Shown: one piece after another, positions 9,953 through 17,441 of the stretch | How the letters are laid out: each line of letters starts with the position of its first letter | Position numbering within the stretch: position 1 is the stretch's first letter | DNA from: Actinoplanes sp. M2I2 | GTDB lineage: Bacteria > Actinomycetota > Actinomycetes > Mycobacteriales > Micromonosporaceae | Assembly (NCBI RefSeq): GCF_023544445.1 | Contig: NZ_JALPVJ010000016.1 | Span: 166,269-230,268, forward strand | DNA length: 64,000 nt | Direction: 5' to 3' | Notes under the pieces: generated by a model | The model's database searches: none | What the model was told of the DNA's origin: nothing | The model's input: the letters and a program-made list of their open reading frames with translations, nothing else | Translations under genes and position numbers: made by a program

Positions 9953-10711
9953 ATGCGGCAGCTTCAATTGTTCACCTCGGCGCAATTGTCGATCATGCGT
10001 GACCGGACGAGATCCCGGAAGTATTCTCCCGAGCGTGAGCAATTCCGTCGCGAACAGGCTCGCCGCCGCATCTGGGGCCTCGCCCGGAGACACGCTGAGA
10101 AATTGAGCCGCATTCGAGCCGAAGACGCGGAGCTGCACGCACCCAAATGCGCCGTCGGCCCAAGCGACAGCAAACCGGCGTCCCCCATGCCGCCCCACAG
10201 CGGCACAGTCGCCAACGACGACACGCGATGTGCGGCCGTCCCGAAGCGCACAGCCACGGTCAATCCGCCCGATACGGCCAATTCGACAGCGACTCCCTCA
10301 CCAAGCATAGAGCGGCCAAACGAGCCGACGGTTGGTCGAGCCTGCTCAGCGATCACCACCCGGATGGACCCCCGCATCCCAGCGGTTCGCGCCGCCAAGG
10401 CATGTAAGCCATGGCAAGCCGCATCGAGCGCACCGATCGGAACACAGCGCGCTCCGCGCATTGTCCTGGCGTCGAGCAACTTTCGCTTCCACCAGCACGG
10501 GCAACATCGCCGACTGATCGCTTCTTGGGCGGGCTCCTTTCCATACAGCATTTCCGCCACCCGACCGAACTTCGCCCGGCAGCAAAGTCCGTTCCGGCGA
10601 TCAGTTCACCCAAAGGCTTCACCCAGCGCAGGCAGTCAACCACGGGCGCCGAGCCGAACACATTCCGCAAATCATACGGCCGGACGCACACGACACCGGA
10701 CGAAACCGTGA
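9953..10711 (+). CDS. Uncharacterised small basic protein, start well supported, C-terminus doubtful
   Basis: ATG 9953 is preceded by a strong ribosome-binding site, AGGAGGAG at 9936-9943. The first roughly 70 residues look like a true protein: QLQLFTSAQL, then MRDRTRSRKYSPEREQFRREQ and a helix ending HAEKLSRIR, rich in arginine and glutamate. I do not recognise a named domain. After about residue 70 the frame becomes low in complexity (Ser, Thr, Pro, Arg) with poor codon bias, so either the tail is unstructured or an old frameshift has carried the frame into noise until the stop at 10711. GC at third positions is much lower than in neighbours, which suggests transferred or orphan DNA. It stands alone behind the heptamer array. 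Confidence 0.45.
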   Translation: MRQLQLFTSAQLSIMRDRTRSRKYSPEREQFRREQARRRIWGLARRHAEKLSRIRAEDAELHAPKCAVGPSDSKPASPMPPHSGTVANDDTRCAAVPKRTATVNPPDTANSTATPSPSIERPNEPTVGRACSAITTRMDPRIPAVRAAKACKPWQAASSAPIGTQRAPRIVLASSNFRFHQHGQHRRLIASWAGSFPYSISATRPNFARQQSPFRRSVHPKASPSAGSQPRAPSRTHSANHTAGRTRHRTKP

Positions 10712-11134
10712 CGGCGTCGGGAACTGGTCGCCGAAACTGTAAGCACGCGGGCGACGGTCATCCACGCCTTTCAGCAATGACATGACGGCGGCGTGGATAC
10801 GGCGGAATGCGGTCGCCCTATGAGGCGGAAACATTCGGCTTAGATATATCAGGCGAATACATTCGGCTTGGGCATATCATGAGCCGAGGCCGGCGGCGGC
10901 CATGGTGAGACATGTTCCGGGCGCGTGAAAGGCTTCGCCCGGAATCCGACTCGACCGCCCCCCGCCACTGTCTCCATCGGTGCGGCCGTAACTCGACCTG
11001 ACCGTCATCCATAGCGGCGCGATGGCAGTCGGCCCCGACAGCTCCCGGCCCGGTGCGAGTCGGCCTCGCGTGGCTCCGATCGGGTGGCGGTCAAGACGGC
11101 CGAGAGCAATACGGGCATGCGGTTCAATGGGCGG
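10712..11134. other. Gene-free spacer with a 21-bp direct repeat
   Basis: About 420 bases without a convincing gene. The one structure seen is a direct repeat of ACATTCGGCTT followed by a variable four and ATATCA: copies at 10831-10851 and 10859-10879, 28 bases apart, with three differences. Their TATATC/CATATC cores could be promoter or operator elements. Confidence 0.5.
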
Positions 11135-11320
11135 ATGGAGAGCGACGAGGCTTCGCCGGTCGATGAGGTCGGGCGCGAGCGGCGGGAGCGGTTCGGGCGG
11201 CTGCCGGCTCGGGTGCGGCCGTCGGACACCGAGGAGTCGGTTGACACGCGCGGCGTTCCGGAACGGCCGGCCGCGGCGATGAACCGGAACCAGGTGGTGG
11301 CGCTGTTCGACGGCGCCTGA
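11135..11320 (+). CDS. Small hypothetical protein
   Basis: A 61-residue ORF with gene-like codon use from about residue 1: MESDEASPVDEVGRERRERF, then GRLPARVRPSDTEESVDT and a C-terminus MNRNQVVALFDGA. It is charged, has no signal peptide or membrane segment and matches no domain I recognise. Starts at GTG 11084 or ATG 11117 are possible; none has a strong ribosome-binding site, and I chose ATG 11135 because coding character begins there. It precedes the TIGR02569 gene by 54 bases but that gene has its own promoter-like box, so co-transcription is uncertain. Confidence 0.4.
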   Translation: MESDEASPVDEVGRERRERFGRLPARVRPSDTEESVDTRGVPERPAAAMNRNQVVALFDGA

Positions 11321-11360
11321 GCTTGGCGGTAATCGCGTCGACAGCGGCGACTTCCTTCCC

Positions 11361-11366
11361 TAGCGT
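11361..11366 (+). promoter_or_regulatory. Possible -10 box of the TIGR02569 gene
   Basis: TAGCGT fits TANNNT and lies eight bases before ATG 11375, which has no ribosome-binding site. This suggests a leaderless transcript. Confidence 0.35.
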
Positions 11367-11374
11367 GCCGTGAC

Positions 11375-12148
11375 ATGTCTTCGCCACCGGCCGGTGTGTT
11401 GCGCGCGTTCGGGGTCGAGGGGCCCGCCCGGGCTCTGGCCGGTGGGCGGGGGACGTCGTGGCTGGCCGGTGGGCTGGTGCTCAAGCCTGAGGCCGGGCCG
11501 GTCGTCGAGGAGCTCGATGGGCTGCGGTCCGGCGGGTTCCGGCTGGCGGCGCCCGCCCGTACGCGGGACGGGTCTTTTGCCTGCGAGGGCTGGTCGGCGA
11601 CGCGCTGGGTGGCGGGCGCCGAGGCCGACTATGCGCAGGAGTCGACGTGGCGGGACATCCTCGCGGCCGGGCGGGCCTTCCACCGGGCCGTCGCCCACGT
11701 CCGACGGCCCGGTTTCCTCGCGGCGCGGCAGGACTGGTGGGCCCGCGGGGACCGGGCGGCCTGGGGCGAGCGGTCCGTCCGCTTCCGGCCCGAGTTCGCC
11801 GGGGTGGCGTCGTGGCTGGCCGGGGCGCTCGCGCCGCTCGGCGAACCGCAGCTGGTGCACGCCGACCTGACGCAGAACGTGCTGTTCGCGCCGGGGCTGC
11901 CGCCGGCGATCATCGACATCTCGCCGTACTGGCGACCGGCGGCGTACGCGGAGGGTGTGGTCGTCGCCGACGCCTTGTGCTGGCACGACGCGCGAGCCTC
12001 GCTCCTGGAGGCTGTCGGAGTGAGCGTGCCGGCGGTGGCCCGGGCGCTACTGTTCCGGATGGCGACCACCAACGAACGCGACGATGTACCGGACGTCCGT
12101 GACGAGGCGCGGCGCTATGAGCGGGCGGCTGCGGCCATCGGCCGGTGA
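11375..12148 (+). CDS. TIGR02569 family protein (kinase-like fold, actinobacterial)
   Basis: 257 residues matching the actinobacteria-restricted TIGR02569 family. The middle contains LVHADLTQNVLF, which echoes the HxDxxxxN catalytic loop of aminoglycoside/choline kinase-like folds, and IIDISPYWRP, which sits where the D-x-D/G metal-binding segment would be. The family has no settled function. The next gene, an AlkA-like DNA glycosylase, follows after only eleven bases, so the two are probably one transcript and may share a role in nucleic-acid maintenance; that link is inference. Confidence 0.8.
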   Translation: MSSPPAGVLRAFGVEGPARALAGGRGTSWLAGGLVLKPEAGPVVEELDGLRSGGFRLAAPARTRDGSFACEGWSATRWVAGAEADYAQESTWRDILAAGRAFHRAVAHVRRPGFLAARQDWWARGDRAAWGERSVRFRPEFAGVASWLAGALAPLGEPQLVHADLTQNVLFAPGLPPAIIDISPYWRPAAYAEGVVVADALCWHDARASLLEAVGVSVPAVARALLFRMATTNERDDVPDVRDEARRYERAAAAIGR

Positions 12149-12159
12149 GCGGGGGACGC

Positions 12160-12996
12160 ATGAGCGAGCACACCGTCGTACGAGAAGTGGCCGGTCCCTG
12201 GTCGCTGGCGGCCAGCCGCGCCTTCTGGGAGGGGTTCGCGCCGGCTGCGCTGCGCGCGCAGAGCGACGAGGCCCTGCGGACGGTGTTCCGCGTGGAGCGC
12301 GATTGGTCGACGGCGAGCGTGACGGTCCGGCAGGACGGGACGGCGGCCCACATCACGGTCGGTGGCGACGGCGATCTGGACGCGGCGGCCGAGCAGACCG
12401 CCCGGTTCCTCGCCCTCGACGTCGACGGCCGGGGCTGGCCCGGGGTCGGCGCGCGCGATCCGATCATCGCGGCCGCCCAGAGCGAGCTGCCGGGTCTGCG
12501 GCCGTGCGGGTTCTTCTCTCCGTACGAGGCGGCCGCCTGGGCGGTGCTGTCGCAGCGCGTACGCATCACGCAGGCCGCGCGGCTGCGCTCGGACCTGTTC
12601 GGTGCCGATGGCGCCTTTCCCGCGCCGCAGCAGCTCCGATCGTTCGACGCCGACCTGCCGGGCCGAAAGGCCGAGTTTCTGCGCGCGGTCGCCGAGGCGG
12701 CGCTCGACGGTGTGTTCGATGGTTTACGCGAGCTCACGGCCGAGGAAGCCGTCGCCCGCGTGCGGCAGGTGAAGGGGCTCGGCCCCTTCGCCGCCGAACT
12801 GGTCGTGCTGCGCGGGGCCAACCACCCCGACGGTGTGCCGGGCCACGAGGCCCGTTTCGAGGCCGAGGTCGCCTTCCGGTACGGGCCGGAGGTGACCGCC
12901 GCGCAGGTGTCCGAGGCCTGGCGGCCCTACCGGACGTGGGCGGTCGTGCACCTGCGCGCCCTCCGCGAGCGCCGCACCGCCGAGATCAGTGGATAG
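12160..12996 (+). CDS. AlkA-like DNA glycosylase, HhH-GPD superfamily
   Basis: 278 residues. Members remove alkylated bases such as 3-methyladenine in base-excision repair. The C-terminal half holds the helix-hairpin-helix VKGLGPFAAEL and the following strand LRGANHP. In AlkA a catalytic aspartate lies about ten residues later; here the segment reads DGVPGHEARF, with no aspartate at the matching place (His-Glu instead), so activity may differ from AlkA or use another acid. I place the start at ATG 12160 with GGGGGA in front; GTG 12145, which overlaps the previous stop, is possible. It overlaps the pseudogene at 12989 by eight bases. Confidence 0.75.
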   Translation: MSEHTVVREVAGPWSLAASRAFWEGFAPAALRAQSDEALRTVFRVERDWSTASVTVRQDGTAAHITVGGDGDLDAAAEQTARFLALDVDGRGWPGVGARDPIIAAAQSELPGLRPCGFFSPYEAAAWAVLSQRVRITQAARLRSDLFGADGAFPAPQQLRSFDADLPGRKAEFLRAVAEAALDGVFDGLRELTAEEAVARVRQVKGLGPFAAELVVLRGANHPDGVPGHEARFEAEVAFRYGPEVTAAQVSEAWRPYRTWAVVHLRALRERRTAEISG

Positions 12997-13524
12997 TTCT
13001 CCCCCACCGGCCGCGCTGGACTGGATCGCCGAGACGACCGGTGGACCGGTCACCTGCGTACGCCGGCTCGCCGGGGGCACCCACGCCGCCACCCACCTGA
13101 TCGGGGCCGGGGGCGACCCGGCCGAGGTCGTGCTGCGCCGCTTCCCTTCGGGGGACCCGGCGGCGGCCCACGAGGCCCGAGTCCTGACCATGGTGGACGG
13201 GCTGGGCGGGCTCGCGCCGCGGCTGCTCGCGGCCGACCCGTCCGGCGTCCGCTTCGGTGAACCGACGGTGCTCACGTGAGCTGGTGCCGGCTCGACCTGG
13301 CGCTGCTGCACGGGCCCGGCGTGGCCGACGTCTTCCTCACCGCCTACCAGGACGCGGCCGGGCTGGCTGTGCCCGATCGGCGGCGATGGGACCTGGTCGC
13401 GCTGGACAATTCTCACCGCGACGTTGAGTCGTGGGTGGCCAACTACCACGACCTCGGGCGGCTCGACCTGAGCCGGGCCGATCTGCGCCGGCGGCACACC
13501 GCCTGGCGATCGGCGGTCAACTGA
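12989..13524 (+). pseudogene. Phosphotransferase (APH/choline-kinase fold) with internal deletion
   Basis: Two ORFs together look like the two ends of one phosphotransferase. The first, GTG 12989 to 13279, carries the N-lobe: nucleotide-binding RRLAGGTHAATHLI, the lysine-equivalent strand EVVLRRFPSG and the helix HEARVLTMV. It stops shortly after LLAADPSGVRFGEPTVLT. The second, in another frame from about 13273 to 13524, is the C-terminal helical part (SWCRLDLALLHGPGVADVF, then VESWVANYHDLGR). The whole middle, including the HxDxxxxN loop and the metal-binding DW/DF, is absent. The join near 13270-13280 also shifts frame. I read this as an internal deletion of roughly 150 codons, so the product cannot be an active kinase. 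Confidence 0.75.
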
Positions 13525-13896
13525 TCGGCACGCGCGGGAACAGGCGGCGGGCGGCGTCGCGGCACCGGGGGGATCGGCGCGGGGTCAGCGCCGTCGCGTG
13601 CCGCCGCCGGAAGGTCACGGGGCAGCGGCCCCCGTCGATCGGCGCGAGGGCCCGGCGGGCCGCCGGATCTCCGGCGCGCCGACGGCCACCGCGAGCCGGC
13701 CACCCGTGGGCGTTCATCCGCGCACCTGCCTTTCGCTCACCGGACACGAAGACTCCCGCCACCTGAACGTGGGAGTCGCGCGACAGTTCATCGGTAATCG
13801 GCCGGTCCGCGGTGCCGGATCTCACAGGCTGAACATGCGGGCCCGGAAACCGCCGCAACGGCTGACTTGGCTACCGTCGGACAGCGGAGGTGCCAC
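13525..13896. other. Intergenic spacer before peptide deformylase
   Basis: No ORF with gene-like character. A hairpin at about 13750-13776 pairs ACTCCC with GGGAGT, with CAC/GTG pairing inside after a bulge, and may be a terminator. The short frames crossing this stretch have no domain or start signal. Confidence 0.5.
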
Positions 13897-14430
13897 ATGA
13901 GCGTGATTTCCATCCGGAAGGTCGGCGACCCGGTGCTGCGTCAGGTCGCCGAGCCGGTCACCGTCTTCGACGCGGAGTTGCACAAGCTGGTCGACGACCT
14001 GGGTGAGACGCTCGCGCAGTCGCGCGGCGCGGGACTGGCCGCCCCGCAGATCGGCGTCGGCCTGCGCGTGTTCGCCGTCAACCCGGACCTGCCGGGCAAC
14101 GACCTGCGACTCGACCACCTGATCAACCCGGGCCTGGAGTTCCCCGACGACGAGGAGCAGAACGGGCCCGAGGGCTGCCTGTCGATCCCGGGGATCTATC
14201 TGGACACCAGGCGGCGGATGAACGTCGTCGCCCGGGGCCTGACCAAGCACGGCGACCCGGTGCAGATCGTCGGCGCCGGGCTGCTGGCCCGCTGCATCCA
14301 GCACGAGACCGACCACCTCGACGGCGTGCTGTTCATCGACCGTCAGGATCCGGAGGGTCAGGAGCGGATCCTGGCCACGATCCGCGAGGCGGCCTGGTCG
14401 GACGCCCGGGTGAAGGTCAGCCCGCACTGA
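13897..14430 (+). CDS. def: Peptide deformylase
   Basis: 177 residues. The enzyme removes the N-formyl group from new proteins in the cytosol. All three signature motifs are visible: GAGLAAPQIG, EGCLSIPG with the metal-binding cysteine, and QHETDHLDG with the HExxH metal ligands and catalytic glutamate. The start is ATG 13897 with GGAGG at 13886-13890. Actinobacteria often have several deformylase copies, so this may be a paralogue. It is preceded by a spacer and followed by an unrelated two-gene unit, so it is probably transcribed alone. Confidence 0.95.
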   Translation: MSVISIRKVGDPVLRQVAEPVTVFDAELHKLVDDLGETLAQSRGAGLAAPQIGVGLRVFAVNPDLPGNDLRLDHLINPGLEFPDDEEQNGPEGCLSIPGIYLDTRRRMNVVARGLTKHGDPVQIVGAGLLARCIQHETDHLDGVLFIDRQDPEGQERILATIREAAWSDARVKVSPH

Positions 14431-14475
14431 AGCCGGGCGGCTGAGGGACGGTCGACTCGTCCAGGCGGAAAGCAC

Positions 14476-14516
14476 TTGCCGGCCAGGAAAGTGGAGCGCA
14501 TACTTTGCTGGCCGGC
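14476..14516 (+). promoter_or_regulatory. Promoter overlapped by a dyad operator
   Basis: A TTGCCG (14476-14481) and TACTTT (14501-14506) pair, 19 bases apart, can act as -35 and -10. The same bases form a dyad: GCCGGCCAG (14478-14486) with CTGGCCGGC (14508-14516), and inside it AAAGT (14488-14492) with ACTTT (14502-14506). It lies just before the membrane/winged-helix operon, so autoregulation by the regulator at 15013 is likely. Confidence 0.55.
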
Positions 14517-14536
14517 TCCAGCCTGAGGAGAAAGCC

Positions 14537-15016
14537 ATGGACCTTCCGCGCATTCCACCCGTCGACGCCGAGCTGGCCCTGGCTGAGGTGCGGGCCCGCC
14601 GCGCGGAGGTCGTCGAGGCCGATCTGGTGCCCGCGTGGTTCTGGCCGTCGATCGGTGGGCTGATGCTGCTGTTCGTGGCCTCGGTCGAGAGCGGACGTCC
14701 CTGGCTGGTCGCGACCGGCAGTGTCGCCTACGCCGCCGGGCTGGCCGGGCTGATCGTCGCGTTCGCGCGCCGGTCGCGCGTGCAGGTGCGCAACCGCCTG
14801 ATCGGGGTGCGGGGCGGGCTGGCCATCGCGGCCTTCACCCTGGTGCTGGTCGCGGCCGGGCTCGGGCTGTCGTTCACGCTGGCCGCGCTCGGCGTTCCCG
14901 CGCCGGCCACGATCGGCTGCGTGCCGGTCGCGGCCGGGCTGGCCCTGGGCGGCCCGGCGCTCATGTCGCACCTGCGCGCGGTCATGCTCTCGCGGCCGCT
15001 CGGGGGCGTCCGATGA
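14537..15016 (+). CDS. Small integral membrane protein paired with a winged-helix regulator
   Basis: 159 residues, ATG 14537 behind GAGGAG. A charged N-terminal helix of about 35 residues is followed by four hydrophobic segments (starting near residues 36, 57, 93 and 118) with a basic loop RRSRVQVRNR between the second and third, then a basic tail. No named domain is recognised. The gene overlaps the regulator gene by four bases (ATGA), so they are translated together. Pairs of a small membrane protein with a HTH_27-type regulator are common in streptomycetes and relatives; the membrane partner is thought to sense stress, but its ligand is unknown. Confidence 0.75.
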   Translation: MDLPRIPPVDAELALAEVRARRAEVVEADLVPAWFWPSIGGLMLLFVASVESGRPWLVATGSVAYAAGLAGLIVAFARRSRVQVRNRLIGVRGGLAIAAFTLVLVAAGLGLSFTLAALGVPAPATIGCVPVAAGLALGGPALMSHLRAVMLSRPLGGVR

Positions 15017-15348
15017 CGGTCGAGCCGCGGTTCGACGAGCTGATCCACGCGCCCACGCGACTGTCGATCGTGAGCCTGCTGACCGCCACCGAGTGGGCCG
15101 AGTTCAAGTATCTCCGCGACCAGGTGGGGCTCTCCGACTCGGCGTTGTCCAAGCAGCTCACCACGCTCGAGGAAGCCGGCTACGTCGACATCCGGAAGGC
15201 CTTCATCGGCAAGCGGGCGCGCACGTCGGTGCGGCTGAGCGCGCTGGGCCGGCAAGCCTTCGCCGGTCACGTGGCCGCCCTGCAGGAGATCGTCGCCCGC
15301 TCCGGCCTGGCCGTGCTCCCCGACCCGGTCCAGGCCTTCTCCGACTGA
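15013..15348 (+). CDS. Winged-helix transcriptional regulator (HTH_27/MarR-like)
   Basis: 111 residues, consisting almost wholly of one winged-helix domain: APTRLSIVSLL, the recognition helix region LSDSALSKQLTTLEEAGYV and the wing RKAFIGKRARTSVRLS. This is the pattern of the short winged-helix regulators grouped as HTH_27. The ATG overlaps the stop of the upstream membrane-protein gene. The dyad overlapping the promoter at 14476-14516 is the obvious candidate binding site. It converges on the proline iminopeptidase gene with a terminator hairpin between. Confidence 0.85.
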   Translation: MTVEPRFDELIHAPTRLSIVSLLTATEWAEFKYLRDQVGLSDSALSKQLTTLEEAGYVDIRKAFIGKRARTSVRLSALGRQAFAGHVAALQEIVARSGLAVLPDPVQAFSD

Positions 15349-15373
15349 GACCGCTGAGCCAGGACACACCCGG

Positions 15374-15402
15374 GCCGGCTTGGGGCATCACCGCAAGCCG
15401 GC
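15374..15402. terminator. Hairpin between convergent genes
   Basis: Perfect 9-bp stem, GCCGGCTTG (15374-15382) with CAAGCCGGC (15394-15402), loop of eleven. It overlaps the last codons of the iminopeptidase gene and sits 26 bases after the regulator gene, so it could end transcription both ways. Confidence 0.6.
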
Positions 15403-16650
15403 CGCCATGTCCATCAGGTGCCCCAGCACGGCCTCGCCGCCGGAGCGCAGGCCGTCGTGCTCGTACTCGTTGGTCACCCAGGCCCGGACGTTGCCCACGG
15501 CGGCGGCCGTCTCCAGCGACAGGCCCGCGTCCACGTACATGTCGTCGTGGTAGACGGCGGCCAGCACCGGGATCTCGTTGGCGGACAGCCGGGCCCCGTC
15601 GTACAGCACGGGCCAGTCGTCGGCCTCGGCCAGCAGGCCGGCGGCGGCGGCGAACGGGCGCAGGGCGGCGATCTGCTCGAACATCCAGGGATACATCATC
15701 TCGCCGGTGAACAGCAGCGGGTCGGCGGCGGCGGCGAACCCCGGATGCCGGGCCAGCGCACGGTCGGCGGCCCAGCCGGTCGGTCCGCCGCCCGGCAGGC
15801 CGTAGCAGTACTCCTGCAAGGCATACAGCGGCTTGTCGACGAAGGCGGTCTGGGCCATCACCTCGTACCGGAAAGTCGCCGACAGGTGGTCGCCGTGCCA
15901 CGCCTCGTCGAGCAACCAGTGCAGATAGGCGTAGCCGTAGCTCATGCCGAACAGGGTGCCGAGCAACCGGAACCGTTCGGCCGTCAGCCGGTCGCCGTCG
16001 GGCAGCCGCACGTCCTGCGCGGTCAGGTGATCGGCGATCCGGCGCACCGCCGCGGCATCGCCGGGGAAAGCCCGGTAGTAACCGGCGTTCTTCGCGGCGA
16101 CCCGCGGATAGGTCCGCGCGTAGACCTCGTCGGCCGTCGCCGTCAGACCGGGCAGACCCCCGGTGACGTAACAGGTACGCAAGCCCTCGGGCGCCTGCGA
16201 CAGATAGGTCATGGTCACGAAGCCGCCGTAGCTCTGCCCCAGCGTGTCCCAGCGCGCGCCGCCGGCTATCCGCGACCGCAGCACCTCGGCGTCGGCCACG
16301 ATGCTGTCGGCGCGGAACAACCGCAGATAGGCGGCCAGCTCCTTGGCCGGGCGCTCACCGGCCGTGCGCGCGGTCAGCGGCGTGCTGCGGCCCGTGCCGC
16401 GCTGGTCGAGCAGCAGCACCCGGTGGGTCCGCACCGCCCGCCCGATCCACCCCTCGGCCCGCAACGGCCGCGGCGAACTGCCGCCCGGCCCACCCTGGAA
16501 GAACACCAGCCAGGGCAGATCGTCGCTCGCCCGGTCGGTCGCCACCACCTCGCGGGCGAACACCTCGATCGTCTCGCCGCCCGGATCGCGATGGTCCAGC
16601 GGCACGGTGACGGTGTGATCGGCGAAGCGCAGACCCGGGTGAGCAATCAT
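15388..16650 (-). CDS. Proline iminopeptidase-like alpha/beta hydrolase
   Basis: 420 residues, close to the length of the larger family S33 prolyl aminopeptidases. The oxyanion segment FFQGGPGGSS comes first, then LLLDQRGTGRST, and the nucleophile elbow GQSYGG with the catalytic serine. The catalytic aspartate is probably in YHDDMYV and the histidine in EYEHDGLR near the C-terminus. Such enzymes release N-terminal proline from peptides in the cytosol; there is no signal peptide. The GNAT gene lies nine bases upstream on the same strand, so the two may be co-transcribed. Confidence 0.88.
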   Translation of the reverse strand: MIAHPGLRFADHTVTVPLDHRDPGGETIEVFAREVVATDRASDDLPWLVFFQGGPGGSSPRPLRAEGWIGRAVRTHRVLLLDQRGTGRSTPLTARTAGERPAKELAAYLRLFRADSIVADAEVLRSRIAGGARWDTLGQSYGGFVTMTYLSQAPEGLRTCYVTGGLPGLTATADEVYARTYPRVAAKNAGYYRAFPGDAAAVRRIADHLTAQDVRLPDGDRLTAERFRLLGTLFGMSYGYAYLHWLLDEAWHGDHLSATFRYEVMAQTAFVDKPLYALQEYCYGLPGGGPTGWAADRALARHPGFAAAADPLLFTGEMMYPWMFEQIAALRPFAAAAGLLAEADDWPVLYDGARLSANEIPVLAAVYHDDMYVDAGLSLETAAAVGNVRAWVTNEYEHDGLRSGGEAVLGHLMDMAAGLR

Positions 16651-16659
16651 GGCCTTACC

Positions 16660-17382
16660 CTAGGGCCGGCGTCTGACATAGAGGACGCTGTCGATGCGTC
16701 CGCCGTCCGGCGCGGGCAACATGCCGAGCTGGCGGGCCTCCACCTCGAAGCCGGCCGCCTGCAGCGCCTTCTGCGACGCGATGTTGCCGACGGCAGTGCC
16801 CGCCACGACGCGCTGCAGCCGCGCCTCGGTGAACGCCCACTTCGTGACCAGCTCGACGGCCCGCCGCGCGTAGCCCCGGCCGCGGAACGCCGGCAGCACC
16901 CCGTACCCGAGCATCCCCTCGCGGTGGTGCGGCTGGAAGTAGTACAGCGCGATCTGCCCGGCGAACGACCCGCTCCGCGCGTCCACGATGCTCATCGCGG
17001 CCGCCTCGCCGGCCAGCCAACGGCTTTCGGCGTACGCGAAGAGGCGCTCGACCTCCGCCCGGGGCGGCGCGACCGGCGGCACCGAGGTCGCCACCACCTC
17101 GGGCAGGCTGCGCAACTCGTACCAGCCGTCGAGATCCTCGGACCGCACCGGCCGCACCCGGATCACCCCGTCGGTGAGCTCACCGCCCGGCAGGTCGGGC
17201 AGCGCCCGCGGCGACGGCCCCTCGGGGTCGTCGGCCAGCCGGGCCCACACGACCAGGTCCTCCCGATCGGGTCCGGCGCCCCGCGCGATCCCCTCACGCC
17301 GATACCCCAGCGCGATCACGTCCCGCTGCGCGGCGGGATCGTCGAGACGAAGGCGGATCTCGGAGCGGTACGGCGGGGTCAC
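16660..17382 (-). CDS. GNAT acetyltransferase with a half-domain N-terminal remnant
   Basis: 240 residues. From about residue 75 there is a complete GNAT domain: LPAFRGRGYARRAVEL supplies the acetyl-CoA loop, followed by NIASQKALQAAGF. The first 70 residues, IALGYRREGIARGAG to VVWARLADDP, look like only the last third of another GNAT domain. This fits a tandem-GNAT protein that has lost most of its first domain. The short form is probably the real product: the GTG start at 17382 is preceded in frame by a TAA, and a -10 box lies six bases before it. Substrate unknown. Confidence 0.8.
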   Translation of the reverse strand: MTPPYRSEIRLRLDDPAAQRDVIALGYRREGIARGAGPDREDLVVWARLADDPEGPSPRALPDLPGGELTDGVIRVRPVRSEDLDGWYELRSLPEVVATSVPPVAPPRAEVERLFAYAESRWLAGEAAAMSIVDARSGSFAGQIALYYFQPHHREGMLGYGVLPAFRGRGYARRAVELVTKWAFTEARLQRVVAGTAVGNIASQKALQAAGFEVEARQLGMLPAPDGGRIDSVLYVRRRP

Positions 17383-17388
17383 ACGATC

Positions 17389-17394
17389 AAATTA
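17389..17394 (-). promoter_or_regulatory. -10 box for a leaderless GNAT transcript
   Basis: TAATTT on the minus strand, six bases before GTG 17382. No ribosome-binding site is present, so the message is probably leaderless and the shortened protein is expressed as such. Confidence 0.5.
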
Positions 17395-17441
17395 CTGCGC
17401 GCCGACCCGGTTCGTGGCGGCGGCCGCCGACTCCCGCGCTG

